From Aquificaceae bacterium (GTDB lineage: Bacteria; Aquificota; Aquificia; Aquificales; Aquificaceae): a stretch of DNA of 15,856 nucleotides. The stretch is taken from assembly GCA_027049085.1 (NCBI GenBank), contig JALTVH010000160.1, positions 1 through 15,856 of the forward strand, read 5' to 3'. Both the position numbers and the translations under genes were made by a program. Of this stretch, positions 1 to 7,098 are shown piece by piece (position 1 is the stretch's first letter; each line of letters begins with the position of its first letter). Below the pieces are notes generated by a model, which was not told the DNA's origin, searched no databases, and was given only the letters and a program-made list of their open reading frames with translations.

Positions 1-682
1 CTTCCGGTGTTCCCATAGCTATCGCATTCCCCTTCTTCACAAGTATGAGGCGGTCTGAGATGGTAAAGGCGGATATCATATCGTGAGTAACAACTATAGC
101 GGTTGTTCCAGTTCTCTCCCTGAGGTCAAGGATGAGCTGATCTATAACCCTGCTCGTTATGGGATCGAGTCCTGAGGTTGGCTCATCGTAAATTATCAGC
201 TTTGGATTTGTTGCTATTGCCCTTGCTATACTTACCCTTTTTCTCATCCCTCCCGAGAGTTCTGAAGGCATCAGGTCAAGGACATCTTCATCAAGGTCAA
301 CAAGCCTCAACTTGTCAAGGGCGATTTCCTTTATCTGATCCCTCGGCATATCGGTGTGTTCAAGGTAATAGAAGCCGACGTTTTCCCATACCTTCATGCT
401 GTCAAAGAGGGCTCCCTCCTGAAAGACGTAGCCTATGTTCTTTCTCAGCTCATCAAGTTCCCTCTGGGAAAGCTCACCTACTTCTTTTCCAAAGACCTTC
501 ACACTGCCTGAAGTCGGCTTCCATAAACCGATTATGTGCTTTGTTATAGAGGTTTTTCCGCTTCCGCTACCGCCGATTATGGAAAATATCTCCCTTTCCC
601 TGACCTCAAAACTGATACCCTTGAGTATCTCCCTTCCCTCAATCCGCTTGACAAGGTTTCTAATCTCTACAACAGGTATCAC
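1..682 (-). CDS. mlaF: MlaF-like ABC transporter ATP-binding protein (C-terminus beyond window)
   Basis: Cytoplasmic ATPase subunit of a probable MlaFEDB-type phospholipid transporter that moves lipids between inner and outer membranes. Translating the minus strand from GTG at 682 gives about 227 residues before the window edge; the family is usually 240-270, so only the C-terminal end is missing. Seen: Walker A GGSGSGKT (residues 37-44), Q-loop region FQEGALFDS (87-95), signature LSGGMRKR (142-149), Walker B LIIYDEPTSGLDP (162-174) and the H-loop histidine in VVTHDM (about 200). The FQ-GALFDS and SGGMRKR strings are typical of the MlaF/Ttg2A subfamily rather than ABC ATPases in general. The start codon overlaps the stop of the upstream hydrolase by four bases (GTGA) and has a strong ribosome binding site, so translation is probably coupled. 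The permease and MCE partners would lie outside the window; the exact substrate is inferred from the subfamily. Confidence 0.85.
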   Translation of the reverse strand, partial: MIPVVEIRNLVKRIEGREILKGISFEVREREIFSIIGGSGSGKTSITKHIIGLWKPTSGSVKVFGKEVGELSQRELDELRKNIGYVFQEGALFDSMKVWENVGFYYLEHTDMPRDQIKEIALDKLRLVDLDEDVLDLMPSELSGGMRKRVSIARAIATNPKLIIYDEPTSGLDPITSRVIDQLILDLRERTGTTAIVVTHDMISAFTISDRLILVKKGNAIAMGTPE

Positions 683-1311
683 ACTATCCCTCCCCTGAGG
701 TAGGGATTGAATTTCCTTTCATAACCGATTGTGGTCTCTTCGTAGTGCCCGCAAACAACAACGGTATCATCGGGCAGTTCCGAGAAGATCCTCTCAAGGG
801 ACTTTTTAAGCTTCTGGGGATCACCGCCGGGCAGATCCCACCTTCCCACACTTCCCTTAAAGAGGAGGTCTCCGGCAATAAGAACCCCTTCCTCCTCAAT
901 ATGAAAACAGCACAGGCCTGGTGTGTGGCCTGGCGTGTGGATGACCCTCATCCTGAGATGACCAACCTCAACTTCCATACCATCATAAAGTTCAACGTCT
1001 GGCTCAGGACAGGGTACCGCCCCTATGTAACTCCCAAAGCCTTCCCATATCTCATTGCTTATCAGGTATCTGTCTTCAGGATGAAGGTAAAAGGGAATGT
1101 CAAACTCATCTTTGATTCTTCCCACCTGACCAACATGGTCTATGTGTCCGTGGGTGTTGACTATACCAATAACTTCAAATTCCTTAGCGGTTTCAATTAT
1201 CTTTTCAGCATCAGCTCCGGGATCAATAATAACAGCCTTTCCGGTCTCATCATCAACCACAAGGGAACAGTTCACGGAGAGGGGACCAACGGGGATAACC
1301 TCAAGAATCAT
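679..1311 (-). CDS. Metallo-beta-lactamase-fold hydrolase, glyoxalase II-like
   Basis: Soluble metal-dependent hydrolase of the glyoxalase II / YcbL-like group; the substrate (thioester or other) cannot be read from sequence. Numbered from the ATG at 1311 it has 210 residues: the HxHxDH metal motif H54, H56, D58, H59 in THGHIDHVG, a further His at 129 in HTPGHT, the bridging Asp at 148 in AGDLLF, and the last metal His at 189 in CGHYEETTIG. The ending TTIGYER..NP is typical of this subfamily, although the usual GHGP is GHYE here. The reading frame is open to an ATG at 1350, but a TATAAT box lies inside that extension and relatives begin at MILEVIPVGP, so I prefer 1311 (1317 also possible). 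The gene is upstream of and coupled to the MlaF-like gene; a functional link between them is not obvious. Confidence 0.85.
   Translation of the reverse strand: MILEVIPVGPLSVNCSLVVDDETGKAVIIDPGADAEKIIETAKEFEVIGIVNTHGHIDHVGQVGRIKDEFDIPFYLHPEDRYLISNEIWEGFGSYIGAVPCPEPDVELYDGMEVEVGHLRMRVIHTPGHTPGLCCFHIEEEGVLIAGDLLFKGSVGRWDLPGGDPQKLKKSLERIFSELPDDTVVVCGHYEETTIGYERKFNPYLRGGIV
688..696 (-). promoter_or_regulatory. Shine-Dalgarno sequence deciding the GTG start of the MlaF-like gene
   Basis: On the minus strand AGGGGAGGG lies 5 bases upstream of GTG (682-680) and contains a full GGAGG core. It sits inside the last codons of the hydrolase gene. It fixes the non-ATG start and supports coupled translation through the GTGA overlap. 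Confidence 0.7.
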
Positions 1312-1329
1312 ACCCATTCCAGGGGTTAA

Positions 1330-1335
1330 ATTATA
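1330..1335 (-). promoter_or_regulatory. Predicted -10 box for the hydrolase/MlaF operon
   Basis: The minus strand reads TATAAT, a perfect -10 match, 12 bases before the ATG at 1317 and 18 before the ATG at 1311. A -35 is weak (TTAAAT, 1352-1357, 16-base spacer). The box lies within the longest possible reading frame of the hydrolase and so argues against the start at 1350. Confidence 0.5.
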
Positions 1336-1347
1336 TGCCCACTCTGA

Positions 1348-1353
1348 CATAAT
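1348..1353 (+). promoter_or_regulatory. Predicted -10 box for the EAL-like gene
   Basis: CATAAT (five of six bases match TATAAT) ends 6 bases before the GTG start at 1360, so transcription would begin at or next to the start codon. A -35 would fall at about 1325-1330 (GTTAAA, poor), overlapping the opposing -10 box of the hydrolase promoter. Confidence 0.4.
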
Positions 1354-1359
1354 TTAAGG

Positions 1360-1977
1360 GTGGACTTCAGGAAGGAGAGCATTTTCTCAGAGACGCCTAA
1401 AGGGGAAAGAAAGAGGATAGGTTTTGAGTACAGAGCTCGGCTCGGATTTGAGAGTCTTTACGTTGGTCAGGAGAAAGATGAAAGGTCTGACCTCGTTATC
1501 TTTAAGTTCCTGGCAGGAAGTGCGATAGTAGAGGGTGATTTGGAGAAAGGTCTGGTCTTCATAGATATAAAACCCACAACCCTCAACAGGTATCCAAATG
1601 ATGTTGTTCAGTTTGTGCGAAATAATATGGTTCTTGATATTCAGAAGGATTTTGTGAGCAAAGATATACTTGAGAAGATCCACGATTTTGGAAAAAACAG
1701 GGATGTAATGCTTGCAGTTGATGACTACGGCCAGGAAGGTTCAAATCGGGCAAGAGTTGAGATTCTCAAACCCGCCTATGTCAAGATTGACCTACAGGCT
1801 CACGAAGAGAAGTTTGATTTTGTTCTGTGGTCTTTAAACGAGATCAAGAGAGCATCTGAAACGACAGAGGTCATAGTTAAAAACGTTTCATCGGAAGAGG
1901 AACTGGAAAAGCTCCTTTCCTTTGGAATAAAGCTCTGGCAGGGGAAACTGGAAAGGATCCTCACTCTCCGTGATTGA
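1360..1977 (+). CDS. Stand-alone degenerate EAL-domain protein, probably catalytically inactive
   Basis: The 205-residue protein aligns by eye along an EAL (cyclic-di-GMP phosphodiesterase) domain, with no GGDEF, PAS or membrane segment. The signature EAL is EYR (23-25, in GFEYRARL). The metal-binding Asn of the NxSP strand is D69 (FIDIKP). The ELTE-like element is LDIQKD (92-97). DDFG is kept as DDYG (121-124), KID is kept (142-144), the EGVE element is KNVS (174-177), and the late QG is kept (194-195). Several acidic metal ligands are therefore changed, so hydrolysis of cyclic-di-GMP is unlikely; nucleotide binding or protein-protein regulation is the better guess. GTG at 1360 is the only usual start in frame (an in-frame stop lies at 1345) and has no Shine-Dalgarno sequence. 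The 3' end overlaps mutS2 tail to tail by 17 bases. Confidence 0.7.
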   Translation: MDFRKESIFSETPKGERKRIGFEYRARLGFESLYVGQEKDERSDLVIFKFLAGSAIVEGDLEKGLVFIDIKPTTLNRYPNDVVQFVRNNMVLDIQKDFVSKDILEKIHDFGKNRDVMLAVDDYGQEGSNRARVEILKPAYVKIDLQAHEEKFDFVLWSLNEIKRASETTEVIVKNVSSEEELEKLLSFGIKLWQGKLERILTLRD

Positions 1978-4249
1978 GGTAGGCTATCGTAACCCCCGAT
2001 CCTCCTTCCCTTGGGTAGGCAGACCTGAAGAACTTGACCCTTTCTGACTTTGAGAGAAATTCCTGAACCGCGCTCTTAAGGGTTCCGCTTCCCACACCGT
2101 GGATGATCCTGACCGTCTTCAGTCCTCCAGCCCATGCAGATTCAATAAACCTTTCAAGCTCAATCAGTGCACTATCCCTGTCCATTCCCAGGAGGTTCAG
2201 CTCTGATCCAGCAAGGCTCCCTTTGGGATGAGGGAGTTCCCTCTTTTCCTTCCTGTCCTTTAAAGACCCCCTCTCAACCTTCTCAATCATGTCAAGGGAG
2301 ACCTCAATACGCATTCCTCCTGATACAACCCACACCCTTCCCTCCTCCACCTTAACCACCTTTCCCTTGCCGCCCTCAAAAAATATGGTGTCACCAACCT
2401 TTGGAAGCTCTCTCTCCCTCCCGATCCTATCAAGGATCTCCCCTCTTTTCTCCTGAATAAATCGTTCTATCTGATCCTTTTCCCGAAGGTCTTTCAGGAT
2501 CTTTTGCCCCTCAGCGTAGAGGTTCTGAAGGTAAAGTCTTGCCTCTCTGTAGGCTTCCTTCCAGCCTTTCCTCTCCTGCTCTTTCAACCTGCTTATCATC
2601 TTTTCATACTCATTTACCTGGTGACTCAGCTTCTCCTTAAGGGCTTCAACCTCCCTAAGCTTTTCTTCGTAGGAGTGGGTGAATTCAGAGAGCCTGTCAA
2701 TGGCATGGATATACTGCCTTCCCATCTCGCCGAGTTCCTTTTCTGCTCTGGAAATGACTTCCTGAGGAATCCCGCACTTTCTTGCGATTCCAAAAGCCAT
2801 GCTCTCGCCAACGGTATTGTAGGCAATGGTATATAGAGGTCTGAGGGTTTCCCTGTCAAACATGACCGATGCGGGGACGTAGTACTCTGAATTTACCGCA
2901 TAAACCTTGATAGGCATGTGGTGAGTGTTTGCAAAAACCCAGCAATTCTTCTGTTTGAGGTACTCAAGTATACCTATTCCGAGGGCAGACCCTTCAAGAG
3001 GGTCGGTTCCCGCTCCGAGCTCATCAAGGAGAACAAGATCATTTTCACCCGCACGGGGCAAAAACTCAGAGATGTTTGTCATGTGAGCGGAAAAGGTTGA
3101 TAGATTCTGCTCTATGCTCTGTTCATCACCCACGTCAACGTAAATTCCTGTAAAAACAGGAATGGTGCTTCCCTCCTCAAGGGGAACAGGTATACCGCTC
3201 TGTACCATAAGGGCGGTTAGTCCCAGGAGGGTCAGGGCTACTGTCTTGCCTCCTGTGTTTGGACCAGTCAGTATAAGACCCTTCCTTTCCTTCATCCTAA
3301 TGTTGACTGGAACAGCCTCCTTCTCCTGAAGAGGTAGCAGAGGGTGAACAGCCTTCCTCAGTTCAATATGATTACCTGTTTCGGGAAAATTTCCACGATA
3401 AAGGGACGCAAGCCTTTTTAGACATTGAAGATAATCAACTTCTACAAGAACCGAGAAGCTTTCCTCAATCTTATCGGAGTAATCTTTTATGTAGGTGGTG
3501 ATCTCCTTGAGGATACGCCTGACCTCTTCTTCCTCACTCTCTTTAAGTTCAGAAACCTGATTGTTGAGGTGAACTATAAACTGAGGTTCTATGTACGTGG
3601 TGTAACCTGAAGAGGAGGTGCCGTGAATTATACCGAATATGCTTCTGGCGTGGGCTGTCTTTACGGGAACAACGTACCTGCCGTTCCTGATCGTCACTAT
3701 CCTGTCGCTGAAGATGGTATCGCTGTCGGGACGGTTGAAGAGGCTCTCAAGCCTCATATTTATTTCATTTTCCAAAGTCCTTATTTTTTTTCTTATCCGG
3801 TAAAGCTCGCCGCTTGCCGAATCCTTTACGAAACCCCTTCTGTCAATTGCAGAGTTGATAAGATTCTCAACGGGGGAAAAGTTATTAAGGTTTTTTACAA
3901 GCCTCCTGATCCTGTCAGAACGCTCTGAATACTGACCGAGCACTTTCCTTATTTCTTTAATGATTTCAAGAACCTTCAGGATACTGATAATATCTTCCAC
4001 CGAGAGGACAAATCCCTCAACATCAGCACGCTGCAAAAGGTCCCTTATATCAGGAAAGTCCGGTATTACGATCTCACCTGGAATGCTGTCAAAAGCCTGA
4101 TACAGATCTATTCTTTCCCTGACTTCCTCAGGATCCGATGAGGGCCTGAGGGAATCAATTTTCTCACAGGTTGGAACCGAGTGGGCAAAGGACCTGAGCT
4201 TATCCTTTATTATGTTGTAGCCGAGCTTCTCTAAATCCTTCTCTCTCAT
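1961..4249 (-). CDS. mutS2: MutS2 family ATPase with C-terminal Smr domain
   Basis: MutS2 is a cytoplasmic dimeric ATPase. Family members suppress recombination in some bacteria, and in Bacillus (RqcU) split collided ribosomes. The 762 residues are close to the family's usual 750-790. There is no mismatch-recognition domain; the N-terminal part is the MutS core and clamp with long helices. Walker A GPNTGGKT is near residue 330, Walker B LVLLDELGAGTDP near 406, and the ANTHH motif about 25 residues further on. A charged coiled-coil-like region spans roughly 515-610. The C-terminal Smr domain (about 680-762) keeps HGVGSGTL near 716, but the usual LDLR/LDLH motif reads LNLL, so nuclease activity is questionable. 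ATG at 4249 overlaps the dapB stop (ATGA), making this the third gene of an operon with the 83-residue gene and dapB. Confidence 0.95.
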   Translation of the reverse strand: MREKDLEKLGYNIIKDKLRSFAHSVPTCEKIDSLRPSSDPEEVRERIDLYQAFDSIPGEIVIPDFPDIRDLLQRADVEGFVLSVEDIISILKVLEIIKEIRKVLGQYSERSDRIRRLVKNLNNFSPVENLINSAIDRRGFVKDSASGELYRIRKKIRTLENEINMRLESLFNRPDSDTIFSDRIVTIRNGRYVVPVKTAHARSIFGIIHGTSSSGYTTYIEPQFIVHLNNQVSELKESEEEEVRRILKEITTYIKDYSDKIEESFSVLVEVDYLQCLKRLASLYRGNFPETGNHIELRKAVHPLLPLQEKEAVPVNIRMKERKGLILTGPNTGGKTVALTLLGLTALMVQSGIPVPLEEGSTIPVFTGIYVDVGDEQSIEQNLSTFSAHMTNISEFLPRAGENDLVLLDELGAGTDPLEGSALGIGILEYLKQKNCWVFANTHHMPIKVYAVNSEYYVPASVMFDRETLRPLYTIAYNTVGESMAFGIARKCGIPQEVISRAEKELGEMGRQYIHAIDRLSEFTHSYEEKLREVEALKEKLSHQVNEYEKMISRLKEQERKGWKEAYREARLYLQNLYAEGQKILKDLREKDQIERFIQEKRGEILDRIGRERELPKVGDTIFFEGGKGKVVKVEEGRVWVVSGGMRIEVSLDMIEKVERGSLKDRKEKRELPHPKGSLAGSELNLLGMDRDSALIELERFIESAWAGGLKTVRIIHGVGSGTLKSAVQEFLSKSERVKFFRSAYPREGGSGVTIAYLNHGE

Positions 4250-5040
4250 AGATTCAGAACGTCAAACATGCTGTAAAAACCCGGTTCTCTTCCTTTGATC
4301 CATAACGCAGCCTCTATCGCTCCCTTGGCAAATGTGTCCCGAGAAGTTGCCCTGTGGGTCAGCTCTAATCTTTCCCCAAAACCAAGGAAGTAAACGGTAT
4401 GATCACCAACAACATCACCTCCCCTCACCGCAAAAACGCCGACCTCTTCTTCAGTTCTCTTTGCCTCACCTTCTCTCCCATAAACCTCTCTGGTGAACCC
4501 CCCAGCCTCCCTCAGGATCCCTGCAAGCCTAACAGCGGTACCGCTCGGCGCATCTTTTTTGAATCTGTGATGAATCTCTACCACCTCTGCATCAAAATTT
4601 TTCCCTGAAAGGATGCGCGCAACCGTTTCTGTGAGTTTGAAGAGAAGGTTAATACCAAGACTCATGTTAGGTGAAAAAAGCACAGGAGCGTTTTTCGAAC
4701 ACCCTTTAAGCTCTTCCAGTTCGGAGTCAGTCAAGCCCGTTGTCCCAACGACTGAGCCCTTTCCATCAAGGCTTGCAAGCTTAGTATGGGATACTGAAGC
4801 GGTGGGATTGCCCGAGAACTCTATAATGACATCACAAAGAGGGAGGACCTCCTCCAGCCTTGAGGTAAGGGGCTTGCCCTTAAAATCACCATCGCCGAGA
4901 GCATCACCCAGGTCTGTTGTATTCAAACAGTCTGGATGTTCCACACCCCCAACAACCTCTACGTCTTCCCTTTCCTTGGACAGTGCAATTATCCTCCTTC
5001 CCATCCTCCCCAGAGCTCCGCAAACAACTACCTTAACCAT
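4246..5040 (-). CDS. dapB: 4-hydroxy-tetrahydrodipicolinate reductase
   Basis: DapB uses NAD(P)H to reduce hydroxy-tetrahydrodipicolinate in the diaminopimelate/lysine pathway, supplying peptidoglycan and protein synthesis in the cytoplasm. The 264 residues match the family length. Seen: dinucleotide-binding loop GALGRMGR (8-15), GTTGLT (99-104), SPNMSLGIN (123-131), and the catalytic/substrate motif HHRFKKDAPSGTA (157-169) with the paired His, Lys161 and the DAPSGTA loop. The C-terminal GDHTVYF and ELTHRATSRDTFA.GA are standard. I chose ATG at 5040, which shares one base with the upstream stop (TGATG); TTG one codon earlier (5043) is possible. Overlaps on both sides place it in one co-translated operon: the unknown 83-residue gene, dapB, mutS2. 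Confidence 0.96.
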   Translation of the reverse strand: MVKVVVCGALGRMGRRIIALSKEREDVEVVGGVEHPDCLNTTDLGDALGDGDFKGKPLTSRLEEVLPLCDVIIEFSGNPTASVSHTKLASLDGKGSVVGTTGLTDSELEELKGCSKNAPVLFSPNMSLGINLLFKLTETVARILSGKNFDAEVVEIHHRFKKDAPSGTAVRLAGILREAGGFTREVYGREGEAKRTEEEVGVFAVRGGDVVGDHTVYFLGFGERLELTHRATSRDTFAKGAIEAALWIKGREPGFYSMFDVLNL

Positions 5041-5291
5041 CAATCTTCGCCCTCACTGAAGAGCAACTTCTGAAAATCCTCAACTGCGTCATCTGCCTGC
5101 TCAGGGGGAACAATGGAAGGATAGATAACTACCCTTACACCCTCTTTGAATAAAAATTTTGCTATCTGTTCCTGGAGCTTTTCCATCTCTTCAGGGGTAA
5201 CATCATCCCTCACACTCTCATCCGCTGATTTATCGGTAATGAAAAAACCAACAAGAGAAAAGGGAACCGCCTTGAATTGAGCTTCATCCAT
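5040..5291 (-). CDS. Small conserved-looking protein of unknown function, 83 residues
   Basis: I do not recognise this family. The protein is acidic and soluble, with no signal peptide, membrane segment or Cys pair. It opens with a hydrophobic strand-like segment (SLVGFFIT, about 12-19). A charged helix follows (TPEEMEKLQEQIAKFLF, about 33-49), then a second strand (GVRVVIYPSIVP, about 51-62) and a final helix (DDAVEDFQKLLF). The pattern resembles a small alpha/beta domain. It is likely real: ATG at 5291 has AGGTGA three bases upstream, its stop shares a base with the dapB start, and codon use matches its neighbours. It heads the dapB-mutS2 operon and is divergent from the DUF374 gene. Any role in lysine synthesis or ribosome rescue would be a guess from position only. 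Confidence 0.75.
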   Translation of the reverse strand: MDEAQFKAVPFSLVGFFITDKSADESVRDDVTPEEMEKLQEQIAKFLFKEGVRVVIYPSIVPPEQADDAVEDFQKLLFSEGED

Positions 5292-5320
5292 GACTCACCT
5301 CTGCCTGAACTTTTTAAGTA

Positions 5321-5327
5321 ATAATAT
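5321..5327. promoter_or_regulatory. Overlapping opposed -10 boxes between the 83-residue gene and the DUF374 gene
   Basis: On the plus strand TAATAT (5322-5327) ends 7 bases before the DUF374 ATG at 5335. On the minus strand the same bases read TATTAT (5326-5321), placed for transcription toward 5291 with a leader of about 20-25 bases that carries a Shine-Dalgarno sequence. The whole gap is 43 bases, so both promoters must share it. The -35 elements are unclear on both strands. Confidence 0.4.
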
Positions 5328-5334
5328 CATACAG

Positions 5335-6012
5335 ATGGTCAAAAAACTGAAACTTAGGGTGATCCTATTCCTGATAAACCTTCTCTCATTTCCCCTCAGA
5401 GTTTACGCAAGGACTCTAAGATGGGAAAACACCGATGTTGTTGAGAGAAACCCCAACTCCATTTTTGCCATTCTTCACGGTCAGGCACTTATTATGGTTC
5501 TTTACGGAAGGGATAAAGGCGTTTACTCCCTTTCAAGCCTGTCGGAAGATGGACTGATAGCAGGGAAATTTCAGGAAATAATGGGATTTAAGGTTATATA
5601 TGGCTCCTCCGAACTCGGAAGGAAAGAGAGGGGCGCAAGAAAAGCAACCATCAGGCTCTTGAGGGCTCTGAAGGAAGGTGAATCTGTGGGCATTACCGTT
5701 GACGGTCCAGTTGGTCCCGCCTTCAGCGTGCAAAAGGGCGTACTTTATCTTTCCCATAAAACCCAGAGACCCATCGTTCCTCTCGTTGCAAAGGTCAGCA
5801 GAGCCATTGTCTTCAAAAGCTGGGACAGGTTTACAATACCCCTTCCCTTCTCAAAAGTCACGATCCTTGAAGGAAGAAAATTCACAGTCAAAAGCCAGGA
5901 CGATATTGACAAGCTCGGCCAGGAGGTTGAGAGGGAACTCAGGACTCTTTATGGTGAACCTTCTTTTTCCCCACAAGAGCATCCGCTACACGAGGAGCAA
6001 ATGCAAAACTGA
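5335..6012 (+). CDS. DUF374 lysophospholipid acyltransferase-fold protein
   Basis: The 225-residue protein belongs to the LPLAT superfamily DUF374 group, thought to acylate lipid or lipid A-like acceptors at the inner membrane; the true substrate is unknown. Seen: an N-terminal hydrophobic segment (RVILFLINLLSFPL), active-site region ILHGQAL, SLSEDGLIAG, GSS, the highly typical VDGPVGPAF, and near the end SWDRFTIPLPFSK. The frame is open to an ATG at 5290, but that start would overlap the divergent gene, lacks a ribosome site and would add 15 atypical residues. ATG at 5335 is preferred and has a -10-like TAATAT 7 bases upstream, suggesting a leaderless or nearly leaderless mRNA. The last 24 codons run antisense into the convergent antiporter gene (74-base overlap) and encode a polar tail that may be lineage-specific. 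Confidence 0.85.
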   Translation: MVKKLKLRVILFLINLLSFPLRVYARTLRWENTDVVERNPNSIFAILHGQALIMVLYGRDKGVYSLSSLSEDGLIAGKFQEIMGFKVIYGSSELGRKERGARKATIRLLRALKEGESVGITVDGPVGPAFSVQKGVLYLSHKTQRPIVPLVAKVSRAIVFKSWDRFTIPLPFSKVTILEGRKFTVKSQDDIDKLGQEVERELRTLYGEPSFSPQEHPLHEEQMQN

Positions 6013-7096
6013 AGCTTCCAAGAATAGCAGAAAAGAAAATAAAGGGAATCGTGATCGCCCTAACTACAGGATCAAAGGAAGATATGATCACCGAGAATTC
6101 CCCCCTGGGTATGAAAGAAAGGGAAGTTCTCACGACGGACTTTCTCTTCATCCCGTAAAGGCGAGCGGCAATATAGGTTGAAGCAACCTTCAGAAGGATT
6201 CCCGCAACTGCCAGAACCACAAGGGGCAGAATGCTTCCGGGAAGGGATAGCTCACTCTCAAAGGCAAAGAAGAAGAAAAATACACCTATTGACAGTTCTT
6301 TAAAGGCAGAGAGGTGCCTCTCAACATTATGCATAACCCTCCCCTCTGGTACAAGAACACCTGCAAGGAAGGCGCCGAGGACCTCAGAGAGCCCTCCTAT
6401 CCGGAAGGTGAAACCTATCAGCAGAATAAAACCAACAAGGAAGAAGATAAAGCCCTCATCCTCCGATGCTCTCTCAAGAAAGCCCCTTACCTTTGGCACA
6501 ACAAACCTGTGAAGGAAGAGGAAAATAACAAGCACAATCAAAAGCTTTGCAATGCTGATCAGGAGAGCCGAGGGATCAACAGAACCGATCTGTTTGAGGG
6601 GCACCATTGCCGAGATAAGGAGGATGGAAAACAGATCTTCAAAGATAAGGATGCCGATGAGGAGCTCAGCCTCCGGAAGGGCGAGCCTCCTGAAGTCCAT
6701 CAGGAGCTTGGCAACTATTGATGTGCTTGAAGGGTAGAAAGCTCCCGCGATCAGAAGGGAAGTTATAGTTGAAAACCCGAAGGCTTTAGCAAGAAAAAAT
6801 ACAGGGAAGAAATTGATGATGAGGTCAACGAGGGCTGGCTTCCAGATCCGGAAAACGTTCTTGAGCCTTTCAAGAGAATATTCAAGGCCGATGAAGAAAA
6901 ATAGAAGGATGATCCCCGCTTCCTTAAATATTTGAAGGAGTTCCGTTCCTTCCTTCTCAATCCAGAACTGCGCCGTAAAGCCTATGATCAGAAAGGTGAC
7001 GATGGGCGGGATGCTTATCTTCCTTAGAAAATAAGAAGCAAAGAACATTAGGATAAGGAGGAGATTAACCTTAAGGAAAATTAGTGAATGATCCAT
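5939..7096 (-). CDS. khtU: KhtU-like monovalent cation/proton antiporter (CPA2 family)
   Basis: Integral inner-membrane K+(Na+)/H+ exchanger of the CPA2 family. The 385 residues hold about eleven or twelve hydrophobic segments. Visible motifs: an N-terminal helix then LRKISIPPIVTFLIIGF, FFFIGLEYSLERL (about 67-79), GAFYPSSTSIVAKLL (118-132), the acidic pair in IFEDLFSI (E153, D154) at the expected ion-binding position, and GGLSEVLGAFLAGVLVPE further on. It ends soon after the last membrane helix, so it lacks the fused C-terminal RCK/TrkA domain of KefB/KefC. That regulatory role is presumably supplied by the adjacent KhtT-like protein, whose stop codon is two bases upstream. Cation preference cannot be decided from sequence. 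It is the last gene of its operon and overlaps the convergent DUF374 gene by 74 bases. Confidence 0.88.
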   Translation of the reverse strand: MDHSLIFLKVNLLLILMFFASYFLRKISIPPIVTFLIIGFTAQFWIEKEGTELLQIFKEAGIILLFFFIGLEYSLERLKNVFRIWKPALVDLIINFFPVFFLAKAFGFSTITSLLIAGAFYPSSTSIVAKLLMDFRRLALPEAELLIGILIFEDLFSILLISAMVPLKQIGSVDPSALLISIAKLLIVLVIFLFLHRFVVPKVRGFLERASEDEGFIFFLVGFILLIGFTFRIGGLSEVLGAFLAGVLVPEGRVMHNVERHLSAFKELSIGVFFFFFAFESELSLPGSILPLVVLAVAGILLKVASTYIAARLYGMKRKSVVRTSLSFIPRGEFSVIISSFDPVVRAITIPFIFFSAILGSFSFAFAPRVADALVGKKKVHHKES

Positions 7097-7098
7097 CC

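Noticed and set aside
178..698. Two plus-strand open frames near the window start
   Set aside because: They lie antisense to the MlaF-like ATPase, which shows Walker A, signature, Walker B and H-loop in order.
745..1329. Plus-strand 194-codon open frame
   Set aside because: It is the exact antisense of the metallo-beta-lactamase-fold gene, whose metal motifs are all intact; the plus-strand product shows no recognisable motif.
1312..1350. Longer N-terminus for the metallo-beta-lactamase-fold protein
   Set aside because: The extension contains a TATAAT box, has no ribosome site before it, and relatives start at the MILEV segment.
4613..5059. Plus-strand 148-codon open frame
   Set aside because: It is a shadow of dapB, and its composition (long Ser/Pro/Thr runs) reflects the reverse complement of dapB codons.
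5678..6181. Plus-strand 167-codon frame bridging DUF374 and the antiporter
   Set aside because: It runs out of frame through a clear DUF374 gene and then antisense to khtU; the product has no coherent hydrophobic pattern or motif.
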